A stretch of 64,000 nucleotides of DNA from Gemmobacter caeruleus (GTDB taxonomy: Bacteria; Pseudomonadota; Alphaproteobacteria; Rhodobacterales; Rhodobacteraceae): assembly GCF_008271655.1 (NCBI RefSeq), contig NZ_VKKX01000011.1, forward strand, positions 434,001 through 498,000. The letters run 5' to 3'. The position numbers and the translations under genes are program-made. Below the pieces are notes generated by a model. It saw nothing but the letters and a program-made list of their open reading frames with translations, was not told the DNA's origin and did no database searches. Positions 53,023 to 60,641 of the stretch are shown in pieces (the first letter of the stretch is position 1; each line of letters begins with the position of its first letter).

Positions 53023-53358
53023 TCAGACGTCTTCCTCGTCGCCGGCCACATCGGCCAGATCGTCGAGCGACACATTGTCGTCGGCGTCGTCTTCCAGCAG
53101 ATCATCGTCCATGTCGGCATCGTCCGACACGCCTTCGGCCAGCAGATCGTCATCGGTGTCGATATCGTCCACCAGAACGTCATCGTCCTTTTCCGGCGCG
53201 CCGCGCGAGATGACCGAGGCGGCCAGCTTGCGCCGGGCGCTTTCGATATCCACGATCTCGCCGGTATAGGGGCTGACGATCGGGCTACGGTTCATGTCAT
53301 AGAAGCGTTTGCCGGTGGTCGGGCAGAGGCGCTTCGTCCCCCAGTCTTCGTTGGGCAT
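53023..53358 (-). CDS. FYDLN-acid domain protein (TIGR02300)
   Basis: Protein of 111 residues common in alphaproteobacteria, function unknown. The conserved head WGTKRLCPTTGKRFYDMNRSPIVSPYTGE (residues 5-33) carries one Cys and is followed by a very acidic Asp-rich tail (from about residue 57, over half Asp/Glu). The ATG at 53358 follows AAGGG; an ATG at 53376 is possible. Between tRNA-Ala and the metalloprotease gene. Confidence 0.88.
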   Translation of the reverse strand: MPNEDWGTKRLCPTTGKRFYDMNRSPIVSPYTGEIVDIESARRKLAASVISRGAPEKDDDVLVDDIDTDDDLLAEGVSDDADMDDDLLEDDADDNVSLDDLADVAGDEEDV

Positions 53359-53518
53359 GGTGGTTCCCTTGCTCATGGCCCCGGACGGGCCGGAATCGGG
53401 CGGCGTGCCCGCGAATGCTGGCCCATGCCATAGCGCGCAATCACTGTCAAAGCCTTTTCTCGCCGCTTGCGGGGCCGGGCGAAGCGGCTATGCTGACGCC
53501 GCTTTGCCAAGGCCAGAC

Positions 53519-54220
53519 ATGCCCCTTCTGCCCCCTTCCACCCCCGGCCTTGCGCCGATCGAGATCACGCTGCGCCGCTCGGCCCGGGCGCGGCGGTTTT
53601 CATTGCGGGTCTCGCGGCTGGACGGGCGGGTCACGCTGTCGCTGCCGCTTCGCGCGCGTGAGGCCGATGCGCTGGATTTCGCGCGCGGGCAAGAGGCCTG
53701 GCTGCGCCGCGCGCTGGAGGCCGTGCCGGCCGAGGCGGTGCTGGCCCATGGCGCCGCGATCCCGGTAGAGGGGCAGATGCGCCGCCTGATGCCGGGGCAG
53801 GGGCGGGCGGTGCAACTGACCGACGAGGCGCTGCTGGTGCCGGGCGATCCGGCGCAGCTGGGGCGGCGCGTCGCGGCCTTTCTGAAGACGCGGGCGCGTG
53901 ACCGGCTGGCGGCGGCCTCGGATCACTATGCCGCGCGGTTGGGGCGGCCCTATGCCAGCCTGGCCCTGCGCGATACCCGGTCCCGCTGGGGCAGTTGCAC
54001 CCATGACGGGCGGCTGATGTATAGCTGGCGGCTGATCATGGCGCCGCCGGCGGTGCTGGACTATGTCTGCGCGCATGAGGTGGCGCATCTGGCGCAGATG
54101 AACCATTCCCCCGCCTTCTGGGCCGAGGTGGCGCGGCTGATGCCCGGCTATGCCGCGCCGCGCCGCTGGCTCAAGACCGAAGGGCAGGCGCTGCACGCCT
54201 ATCGCTTTGACGGGTCTTGA
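53519..54220 (+). CDS. YgjP-like (DUF45/M48-related) metal-dependent hydrolase
   Basis: Protein of 233 residues. The zincin motif HEVAHLAQMNHSPAFW (HExxH plus a third His) is at about 185-200, preceded by DTRSRWGSCTHDGRLMYSWRLIMAP, typical of YgjP/WLM-type proteins. The N-terminal half is a beta-rich module (RRSARARRFSLRVSR). Predicted cytosolic zinc protease or hydrolase with unknown target. AAGG precedes ATG 53519. Confidence 0.9.
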   Translation: MPLLPPSTPGLAPIEITLRRSARARRFSLRVSRLDGRVTLSLPLRAREADALDFARGQEAWLRRALEAVPAEAVLAHGAAIPVEGQMRRLMPGQGRAVQLTDEALLVPGDPAQLGRRVAAFLKTRARDRLAAASDHYAARLGRPYASLALRDTRSRWGSCTHDGRLMYSWRLIMAPPAVLDYVCAHEVAHLAQMNHSPAFWAEVARLMPGYAAPRRWLKTEGQALHAYRFDGS

Positions 54221-54252
54221 CCGCGCCCTCGCGCGGGTGTTTCGCTCGGGCC

Positions 54253-54897
54253 ATGACGATGACACGCCCCGCCTCGGACCCTGCCGCGCATGAACGGCTG
54301 TATCGCGCCCTGCGCACGCAGGTCATGCATGGCGAACTGGCGCCCGGACAGGCGCTGACGCTGCGCGGGTTGGGCAAGCAATATGGTGTCTCGATGACCC
54401 CCGCGCGCGAGGCGGTGCGGCGGCTGGTGGCCGAGGGGGCGCTGACGCTGTCATCCTCGGGGCGGGTGGCGACGCCGGAACTGACCCCGGACCGGATCGA
54501 GGAACTGGCGGCGATCCGCGCGCTGCTGGAACCGGAACTGGCCAGCCGTGCCCTGCCGCGGGCGCATTTCGCGCTGATCGACCGGCTTTCCGTGATCAAT
54601 GCCGCCAATGCCGATGCGGTGGCCCGGCAGGATTCGGTGGCCTATATCCGCACCAATCTGGAATTTCACCGCACGCTTTACCTGCGGGCGCAGGCGCCGG
54701 CCATGCTGGCGATTCTGGAAACCGTCTGGCTGCAACTCGGGCCGACGATGCGCGCGCTTTACTCCCGTCTGCGCCGGAACGAACCACCGCAGCATCACCG
54801 GATGATCCTGTCGGCGCTGCGCGCCGGCGATGAGCCGGGCTTGCGGCTGGCCATCCGCACCGATGTCACGCAGGGGCTGCGGCATCTGGCAAGCTGA
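54253..54897 (+). CDS. GntR-family (FCD-type) transcriptional regulator
   Basis: Protein of 214 residues. N-terminal winged helix (LYRALRTQVMHGELAPGQALTLRGLGKQYGVSMTPAREAVRRL, about 15-57) and a helical FCD effector domain with metal-binding-type residues (EFHRTLYLRA, QHHRMILSALRAGD). Two in-frame ATGs at 54253 and 54259. Neighbouring genes do not reveal its ligand. Confidence 0.9.
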   Translation: MTMTRPASDPAAHERLYRALRTQVMHGELAPGQALTLRGLGKQYGVSMTPAREAVRRLVAEGALTLSSSGRVATPELTPDRIEELAAIRALLEPELASRALPRAHFALIDRLSVINAANADAVARQDSVAYIRTNLEFHRTLYLRAQAPAMLAILETVWLQLGPTMRALYSRLRRNEPPQHHRMILSALRAGDEPGLRLAIRTDVTQGLRHLAS

Positions 54898-54924
54898 CGA
54901 GATTTCGTCAGGCGCGCTGACGAC

Positions 54925-54966
54925 TTGACCTCGATCAATTCGGCGCCGGGGCGCGCGACGTATCAC
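54925..54966 (+). promoter_or_regulatory. FNR-type box and -10 of the DUF6455 gene
   Basis: TTGACCTCGATCAA (54925-54938) has the perfect FNR core TTGA-N6-TCAA. A -10-like TATCAC stands at 54961-54966. If transcription starts about 54973, the box centre is at -41.5, the class II activation position. This predicts anaerobic induction by FnrL. Confidence 0.6.
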
Positions 54967-54993
54967 TGGGCCAGACCGCGACAGGAGGCTCGA

Positions 54994-55365
54994 ATGCGCG
55001 AACGTCTGAACATGTTCTTCACCCGCTGGCGCGCCCTGAAAGAAATCGACGCCATGTCGGACCGTGACCTTGCCGATCTGGGCATGTCGCGCGAACAGAT
55101 CGTGGATTTTGCCATGATGCCCGCCGATACCGAACAGCGGATGCGCGCGATGGCAGGGATCTTCGGGCTGACCCCGCACGAGATGCGCCGCGAATATGAC
55201 GCCTATCTGCATATGGTGCAGACCTGTGGTCATTGCGGGGTGCGGCGCCAGTGTTCCGAAACCCTGGCACATGCCGATCAGGCGGAGCCTGCGGATTGCG
55301 GTTTCTGCCCCAATGCCCGTGATTTCGCTGACCGCGCCGCCATGAAGGCCACCCGCGCCGCGTGA
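54994..55365 (+). CDS. DUF6455 family protein
   Basis: Protein of 123 residues. A helical N-terminus ([34 protein letters not shown]) resembles the DUF1127-like helix; the C-terminus has [10 protein letters not shown] and CGFCPN, six cysteines suggesting a metal or Fe-S site. ATG 54994 has AGGAGG five bases upstream. The FNR-type promoter upstream suggests a role under low oxygen, consistent with a redox or metal centre. Function unknown. Confidence 0.82.
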   Translation: MRERLNMFFTRWRALKEIDAMSDRDLADLGMSREQIVDFAMMPADTEQRMRAMAGIFGLTPHEMRREYDAYLHMVQTCGHCGVRRQCSETLAHADQAEPADCGFCPNARDFADRAAMKATRAA

Positions 55366-55429
55366 TCCGACGGGGTCTTTTCCTTGCCGCGTTCCCGGCT
55401 ATAGTCCGGGGAGGACAGGAGAAAGCCGC

Positions 55430-56146
55430 ATGACCGTTCATATCGGAGCCAAGCCCGGTGAGATCGCCGAAACCGTGTTGCTGCCGGGCGACCCCTATCG
55501 CGCCCGCTGGGCCGCGCAGACCTTTCTCAAGGACGCCGTGCTGGTCAACGAGGTGCGGGGCATGCTGGCCTATACCGGCACCTGGAAGGGCGAACGGGTG
55601 ACGATTCACGGCACCGGCATGGGCATGCCCTCGCTGTCGATCTATGTGAACGAACTGATCCGCGATTATGGCGCGCAGACGCTGATCCGTATCGGATCGG
55701 CGGGGGCATTGCAGCACGGGGTCAAGGTGCGCGACGTGGTGCTGGCGCAGGCCTGCTGCACCGCCGGATCGCCCTCGCGCACCATCTTTCGCGAACTAAA
55801 CTTTGCCCCGACCGCCGATTTCGGCCTGCTCAGATCCGCATGGGAGGCGGGGCAGACCCTCGCCGACACACGGGGCATCGGGCTGCATGCCGGGGCGATC
55901 TATTCCTCGGACACGTTCTATGACGAACGGCCCGACCTGTCTGAGCAGATGCAGCGCCATGGCGTCCTGGCGGTGGAGATGGAGGCGGCCGAGCTTTACA
56001 CCCTGGCCGCCCGCCATGGCCGCCGGGCGCTGGCGGTGCTGACCATCTCGGACCATATCCTGACGCATGAGGCGCTGCCCGCCGATCAGCGGGAAACCAG
56101 TTTTGGCGACATGGTGGAAATCGCGCTGACCGCGGCCTTTGCCTGA
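55430..56146 (+). CDS. deoD: Purine-nucleoside phosphorylase DeoD
   Basis: Phosphorolysis of purine (deoxy)ribonucleosides. 238 residues, the standard size of the hexameric type. Blocks: LLPGDPYRA (phosphate), [26 protein letters not shown], and [13 protein letters not shown] with the catalytic SDHILTHE (Ser-Asp). AGGAG precedes the ATG. Convergent with the LysR gene three bases away. No other nucleoside operon genes adjoin. Confidence 0.95.
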   Translation: MTVHIGAKPGEIAETVLLPGDPYRARWAAQTFLKDAVLVNEVRGMLAYTGTWKGERVTIHGTGMGMPSLSIYVNELIRDYGAQTLIRIGSAGALQHGVKVRDVVLAQACCTAGSPSRTIFRELNFAPTADFGLLRSAWEAGQTLADTRGIGLHAGAIYSSDTFYDERPDLSEQMQRHGVLAVEMEAAELYTLAARHGRRALAVLTISDHILTHEALPADQRETSFGDMVEIALTAAFA

Positions 56147-56149
56147 TCG

Positions 56150-57016
56150 TCAGCCGGCCATCAGGGCGCGCGCCACCCGTTCGGCGGGCTGGCCCGGGCG
56201 CAGCGGCCGGGCCGACCACAGCCGCAGCGCCGGGCCGAAACCCACGCGCTGCGGCAGGGGCGCGACCAGCGCTCCCCGCGCCAGTTGCGGCGCCACCAGC
56301 GCGCCGCGCGCCATCAGCACACCGGCACCGTTCACCGCCTCTTCCACCGCCAGGGCATAGAGCGAAAAGACCGGCCCGCGCGGCTGGAAGGCCTGGCCGG
56401 GCAGGGCGGTCGCCGCCCAGACCGCCCAATCGCCGGCCCAACTGCTGTCGATCAGGCAGGGCAGGGCGCGCAGGTCTTCGGGCCGGGTCAGCCGCGCGGC
56501 CAGCGCGGGGGCGCAGACCGGAAACAGCATATCCTGCGCGACGATCCGCCCGGCCTCGCCATAGAACAGGCTCAGGTCATGGGGCGCGCGTTTCAGGTTC
56601 GGCGGGCGTTCCAGCGCGGTGATGGAGATCTCAACCCCCGCCATCTGCGCCCGCAGCGCCGGCAGGCGCGGCGAGAGCCAAAGCTGTGCCAGCGCGGGCA
56701 GGGTGGCGATATGCACGATGCGCGGCGCCGCCTCGGCCCGCAGGGCCTGCGTGGCCTGGCCAAGCGCATCGAAGGCCGCGCTGAAGGCGGGCAGGCTGCG
56801 CGCGCCCAGCGGCGTCAGCCGCACGCCCCGCGCCCCGCGTTCGAATAGCGGGGCGCCCAGCCGGTCTTCCAACTGGCGGATATGGGCGGTGATCGCGCCC
56901 GGGGTCACGCCCAGCTCTGCCGCGGCGGCGGCAAAGCCACCCAGCCGCGCCGCCGCCTCAAAGGCGCGCAGCGCGGTCAGCGGCAGATCCTTGGGGCGGG
57001 GTGGGGCAACGGGCAT
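56150..57016 (-). CDS. LysR-type regulator (GcvA-like)
   Basis: Protein of 288 residues. Winged helix LTALRAFEAAARLGGFAAAAAELGVTPGAITAHIRQLEDRLG (about 13-54) and RGARGVRLTPLGA are typical of the GcvA group. Divergent from the SHMT-like gene across 95 bases, the standard arrangement for a LysR activator and its target. Unusually rich in Ala/Pro/Leu in its effector domain. Confidence 0.9.
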   Translation of the reverse strand: MPVAPPRPKDLPLTALRAFEAAARLGGFAAAAAELGVTPGAITAHIRQLEDRLGAPLFERGARGVRLTPLGARSLPAFSAAFDALGQATQALRAEAAPRIVHIATLPALAQLWLSPRLPALRAQMAGVEISITALERPPNLKRAPHDLSLFYGEAGRIVAQDMLFPVCAPALAARLTRPEDLRALPCLIDSSWAGDWAVWAATALPGQAFQPRGPVFSLYALAVEEAVNGAGVLMARGALVAPQLARGALVAPLPQRVGFGPALRLWSARPLRPGQPAERVARALMAG

Positions 57017-57111
57017 GATGGATCAATTTTTCTCACCCTAGTTTTTCGCAAATCTGCTTTGCGCGCAAGCCTGCCCTGCGGTTTCATGGGGCCGGAAAAG
57101 GAGTGATCGCC

Positions 57112-58431
57112 ATGCCCCATCTTGCTGCCCGCCCCTGGGTGCCCGCCGCCTGCGAAAGCCATATCCAGACCCTTGCCGCCGCCGTGGCGGCCCCGTCGGA
57201 TCAGGTCGCCGACCGGATCGAGGCGCTGATCGTGCAGAATGCCCGCATCCATGACGCGGAGTGCTTCAACCTCAATCCCGCGACCAATGTGATGAACCCC
57301 AGGGCGGAGGCCGCGCTGGCCCGGGGCCTCGGGTCGCGCCCCTCGCTGGGCTATCCGGGTGACAAATATGAGATGGGGTTGGAGGCGATCGAGGAGATTG
57401 AGGTGATCGCCGCCGAACTCGCCGCCGAGGTCTTTGGCGCCAGCCATGCCGAGATCCGCGTGGCCTCGGGCGCGCTGGCCAATCTCTATGGTTTCATGGC
57501 GTTGGCGCAGCCGGGCGATGTGATCATCGCGCCGCCCCCCGCCGTGGGCGGCCATGTCACCCATCACAAGGCGGGCTGTGCCGGGCTCTATGGTCTGGAA
57601 AGCCATGCGGCGCCGGTGAATGCCGATGGCTACACCCTTGATCTGCAAGGGCTTGCACGGCTGGCCGAGACGGTGCGCCCCAAGATCATCACCATCGGCG
57701 GCAGTCTCAACCTGTTTCCGCATCCGGTGCGCGAGGTGCGCGCGATTGCCGATGCCGTCGGGGCCAAGGTGCTGTTCGATGCCGCGCATCAATGCGGCAT
57801 CATCGCCGGCGGGGTCTGGGCCAATCCGCTGACCGAGGGCGCGCATCTGATGACGATGAGCACCTATAAATCGCTGGGCGGCCCGGCGGGCGGGCTGATC
57901 GTGACCAATGACGCGGCGATTGCCGAACGGCTGGACGCCATCGCCTTTCCCGGCATGACCGCGAATTTCGACGCGGCGAAATCGGCGGCGCTGGCGCTGT
58001 CGCTGCTGGATTGGCGCGATCATGGCGCGGCCTATGCGCAGGCCATGGTCGATCTGGCGCAGGCCCTGGCGCGCGAATTGGCGGCCTTGGGCCTGCCGGT
58101 CTTTGGCGCCGCGCGCGGCATGACGCAAAGCCACCAGTTCGCCCTGGAGGCCGCGGCCTTTGGCGGCGGTCAGGCGGCGTCGAAGACGCTGCGCAAGGCC
58201 GGTTTCCTGGCTTGCGGCATCGGACTGCCGATCGACCCGGTGCCGGGCGATCTGAACGGGTTGCGCATCGGCACGCCGGAACTGGTGCGCCGCGGCGTCA
58301 CCCCGGCTGACGCCCCGCGCATGGCCGCGCTGATCGCCGAGGCCCTGCGCGGCAATGATCCCGCCAGCCTTGCGCCGCGCGTGGCCGAATGGCGGCGCGG
58401 TTTCACCGGGCTGCATTACATCCGCGCTTGA
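57112..58431 (+). CDS. Serine hydroxymethyltransferase-like PLP enzyme
   Basis: Protein of 439 residues of the SHMT fold but diverged from GlyA. Recognisable: NPATNVMNPRAEAALARGLGSRPSLGYPGDKYEMG near the N-terminus, VASGALANLYGF, FDAAHQCGIIAGG with the PLP Asp-His, and the Schiff-base Lys in STYKSLGGPAGG (GlyA has TTTHKTLRGPRGG). Probably cleaves or forms a beta-hydroxy amino acid, for example alpha-methylserine or a threonine-like substrate. AAGGAG precedes ATG 57112. Divergent LysR gene is the likely regulator. Confidence 0.82.
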   Translation: MPHLAARPWVPAACESHIQTLAAAVAAPSDQVADRIEALIVQNARIHDAECFNLNPATNVMNPRAEAALARGLGSRPSLGYPGDKYEMGLEAIEEIEVIAAELAAEVFGASHAEIRVASGALANLYGFMALAQPGDVIIAPPPAVGGHVTHHKAGCAGLYGLESHAAPVNADGYTLDLQGLARLAETVRPKIITIGGSLNLFPHPVREVRAIADAVGAKVLFDAAHQCGIIAGGVWANPLTEGAHLMTMSTYKSLGGPAGGLIVTNDAAIAERLDAIAFPGMTANFDAAKSAALALSLLDWRDHGAAYAQAMVDLAQALARELAALGLPVFGAARGMTQSHQFALEAAAFGGGQAASKTLRKAGFLACGIGLPIDPVPGDLNGLRIGTPELVRRGVTPADAPRMAALIAEALRGNDPASLAPRVAEWRRGFTGLHYIRA

Positions 58432-58456
58432 TCCTTCCGATTCGCGGGTGTTGGAT

Positions 58457-58481
58457 GGCATCCCCCTGACCGAAGGATGCC
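58457..58481 (+). promoter_or_regulatory. Stem-loop overlapping the RBS of the aldo/keto reductase gene
   Basis: A 7-bp perfect stem GGCATCC / GGATGCC with an 11-base loop ends three bases before the ATG at 58485. The second arm includes the AAGGA ribosome-binding site, so folding would mask it; it could otherwise be a protein-binding site. Confidence 0.4.
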
Positions 58482-58484
58482 GCA

Positions 58485-59462
58485 ATGCAGAAACGTTCGC
58501 TTGGAATCCGGGGGCCGGAGATCTCGGCCCTCGGCTTTGGCGCCATGTCGCTGGGCGGCACCTTCGGCCCGACGACCGAGGCAGAGAGCTTTGACTGTCT
58601 CGATGCGATGCTGGAGGCCGGCATCACCTTCATCGACACCGCCAATATCTATGGCATGGGCGTCAGCGAAGAGGTGATCGGCCGATGGCTGGCCAGCCGC
58701 CGGCCGCAGGGCATGGTGCTGGCCACCAAGGCTGGCATCGTCAGCGGCCCGCCACGGCGTATCGACAACAGCCCCGCCTATCTGCGCGCCGAGCTGGAGG
58801 CCTCGTTGCGCCGGCTGGGGGTGGAGCGGGTGGACCTGTTCTATCTCCACCGCCGCGAGGCCGACCGCCCGCTGGCCGAGGTGATCGGCACGCTGCAAGA
58901 CCTGGAACGCGCGGGCAAGATCGGCGGCTATGGCCTGTCGGAAATCGCGCCGGAAACGCTGCGCGAGGCCCATGCGCTGCATCCCTGCCGGGCGGTGCAG
59001 AACGAATATTCGCTCTGGAGCCGGCAGCCCGAGCTTGGCCTTGTGCAGGAATGCGCGCGCCTGGGGGTGAGCTTTGTCGCCTTCTCGCCGCTGGCGCGGG
59101 GGATGCTGGGCAATGCGCCGCTGCCGGCCGCGGCGGTGACGGACTGGTTTCGCCGCGACAATCCGCGCTTTACCGGCGCGAATTTCCTGCGCAACACTGC
59201 CCGGATCGACCGTTTCCGGGCCTGGTGCGCCGCGCGCGGCTGGTCGGTGCCGGCCACAGCGCTGGCCTGGGTCATGGCGGCGGGGCCGCATGTCGTGCCG
59301 ATCCCGGGCACCCGGCGGGCGGAACGGCTGCGCGAATGGCTGGACCTGCCAAGGTTGGGCCCCGCGGAACGGGCCGAGATCGAAACGATCCTGCCCGCCG
59401 GTTTCGCTGCCGGTGATCGCTATGGCGATGGCCAGATCCTCGCGATCGAGCGCTATTGCTGA
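58485..59462 (+). CDS. Aldo/keto reductase
   Basis: NADPH-dependent oxidoreductase of 325 residues with the full tetrad: Asp and Tyr in FIDTANIYGMGVSEE, Lys in LATKAG and His in DLFYLHR. LGFGAMSLGG at the N-terminus and VPIPGTRRAERL near the cofactor end are standard. Substrate not predictable; 53 bases after the SHMT-like gene, so possibly one transcript, in which case an aldehyde product of that enzyme is a candidate substrate. Confidence 0.92.
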   Translation: MQKRSLGIRGPEISALGFGAMSLGGTFGPTTEAESFDCLDAMLEAGITFIDTANIYGMGVSEEVIGRWLASRRPQGMVLATKAGIVSGPPRRIDNSPAYLRAELEASLRRLGVERVDLFYLHRREADRPLAEVIGTLQDLERAGKIGGYGLSEIAPETLREAHALHPCRAVQNEYSLWSRQPELGLVQECARLGVSFVAFSPLARGMLGNAPLPAAAVTDWFRRDNPRFTGANFLRNTARIDRFRAWCAARGWSVPATALAWVMAAGPHVVPIPGTRRAERLREWLDLPRLGPAERAEIETILPAGFAAGDRYGDGQILAIERYC

Positions 59463-59474
59463 CCCCCGCGCGAT

Positions 59475-59497
59475 CCGATTTTTCGACGAAAAATCGG
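59475..59497 (+). repeat. 3'-end palindromic element, copy 3
   Basis: CCGATTTTTCG-A-CGAAAAATCGG (11-bp perfect arms) with GATCC before and TGCCC after, 12 bases past the aldo/keto reductase stop and five before the convergent DUF1989 gene. Core and flanks nearly equal copy 2 at 40658-40680. Confidence 0.75.
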
Positions 59498-59501
59498 TGC
59501 C

Positions 59502-60377
59502 CTAGCGGCCATGGCTCCGGTCATAGCCATTGACGGGCGGGCTGATCCAGCCGGCGGGCGGCGCCTTGGGGCGGAAGACCTGCACCCGCAGCGGGTGGCA
59601 GGTCGTGCTGTCCGAGGAATGTTCGGACGAACAATCGCCGCCCGGGCAGGCCGACAGCGCGCCCAGAAGGTCGATCTCGGCAAAGAACTCCAGATAGTCG
59701 CCGGGCCGCACCGGCGAGGCCTTCATGAAATACTGCCCTGTATCGCGGGTAAATCCAGTGCACATGAAGACATTCAGCACGTCATGCACATGGGTCTCGG
59801 CCTCGGCCAGGGTCAGGCCGCGGGCATCGGCCAGCGCGCGCGTCAGGTTGGAATGGCAGCAATGGTGATACTGCCCGCCATGGCTGAGCAGGTTATGCGT
59901 ATAGGGGTCGCAGCGCGTGCCGATCACGTCATGGACCGAGCCGCCAAAGGCATCCATGCCATACCAGTCGAGCGTGTCTTCGGTGATCGTCGCCATCGGG
60001 CGCAGATAGGGATGCGCGGTCCAGAGCCGGTCGCCCGTCGTCAGATGGGTGCGGTGCAGCGCGCGGGTCTTGCCGGAATAGAACCGCTCGCGCAAGTTCG
60101 CGGCATTCCAGAGATTGAGATCGCCGACCTGCGGCCCCTCGATGCTGCTGATGCGAAAGAAATGGCCTGCCGGCACCTCGAAAGCGCTGCCGTCACGGGC
60201 GGGGATCACCACCTCGTCGGTCTGTTCCCACCCGTCGCGGGCGGCGCGGTAGGCGGGCAGGTCGGGGGGCGTCAGCGCCTCGACCGGATAGCAGATGACT
60301 GGCGCGATGGCGCGGCGGGCATCGGCATCGGCGGGGGGCTGGTGTTCGGCAGGCAGGCGTGACATGGCGCGGGGCAT
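59502..60377 (-). CDS. DUF1989 (urea carboxylase-associated family) protein
   Basis: Protein of 291 residues. IPARDGSAFEVPAGHFFRISSIEGPQVGDLNLWNA, THLTTGDRLWTAHPYLRPMATI and HHCCHSNLTRAL with DVLNVFMCTGFT match the DUF1989 family associated with urea carboxylase genes. His and Cys residues (HHCCHSN) suggest a bound metal. No urea carboxylase is present in this window, so its role may differ. ATG 60377 is used; 60365 is an alternative. Confidence 0.85.
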   Translation of the reverse strand: MPRAMSRLPAEHQPPADADARRAIAPVICYPVEALTPPDLPAYRAARDGWEQTDEVVIPARDGSAFEVPAGHFFRISSIEGPQVGDLNLWNAANLRERFYSGKTRALHRTHLTTGDRLWTAHPYLRPMATITEDTLDWYGMDAFGGSVHDVIGTRCDPYTHNLLSHGGQYHHCCHSNLTRALADARGLTLAEAETHVHDVLNVFMCTGFTRDTGQYFMKASPVRPGDYLEFFAEIDLLGALSACPGGDCSSEHSSDSTTCHPLRVQVFRPKAPPAGWISPPVNGYDRSHGR

Positions 60378-60437
60378 CCCTGGCTGGTGCTGAGAGATTG
60401 TGTTTTTGCGCCAATCTGCGTCGCCTTTGATGCGCCG

Positions 60438-60641
60438 TCAATCGCCGGCCGGGCGCCTTTCGCGCAGGCAGTCGCGCGGGGTGCCCGCGCCGCGCCATTC
60501 TGCCCCGCACGCGGCGCAGCGCCATGCCCCTTCCGCCCGATATTCGCGCCAGCGGCAGTCGCGTGTCAGTGTCGATCCGCGCCGCGACAGCCAGAGATAC
60601 AGCACGACCGCAAGGCCCAGAAGCGGCAGCAGCAGGATCAT
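60438..60641 (-). CDS. 67-residue membrane protein with a symmetric four-cysteine zinc-ribbon-like motif
   Basis: From ATG 60641, which overlaps the upstream gene's TGA (ATGA). Residues 2-18 form a membrane helix; then Cys29, Cys42, Cys45 and Cys58 are spaced C-x12-C-x2-C-x12-C, with WRCAACGAEWRG in the centre. This looks like a minimal zinc ribbon on the cytoplasmic face. No family recognised. Coupling to the asparagine-synthetase-like gene suggests a shared job. Confidence 0.7.
   Translation of the reverse strand: MILLLPLLGLAVVLYLWLSRRGSTLTRDCRWREYRAEGAWRCAACGAEWRGAGTPRDCLRERRPAGD

Noticed and set aside
53023-53200. Repeated GAC/ATC triplets that resemble a tandem repeat
   Set aside because: They encode the Asp-rich tail of the FYDLN protein and have no regular unit.
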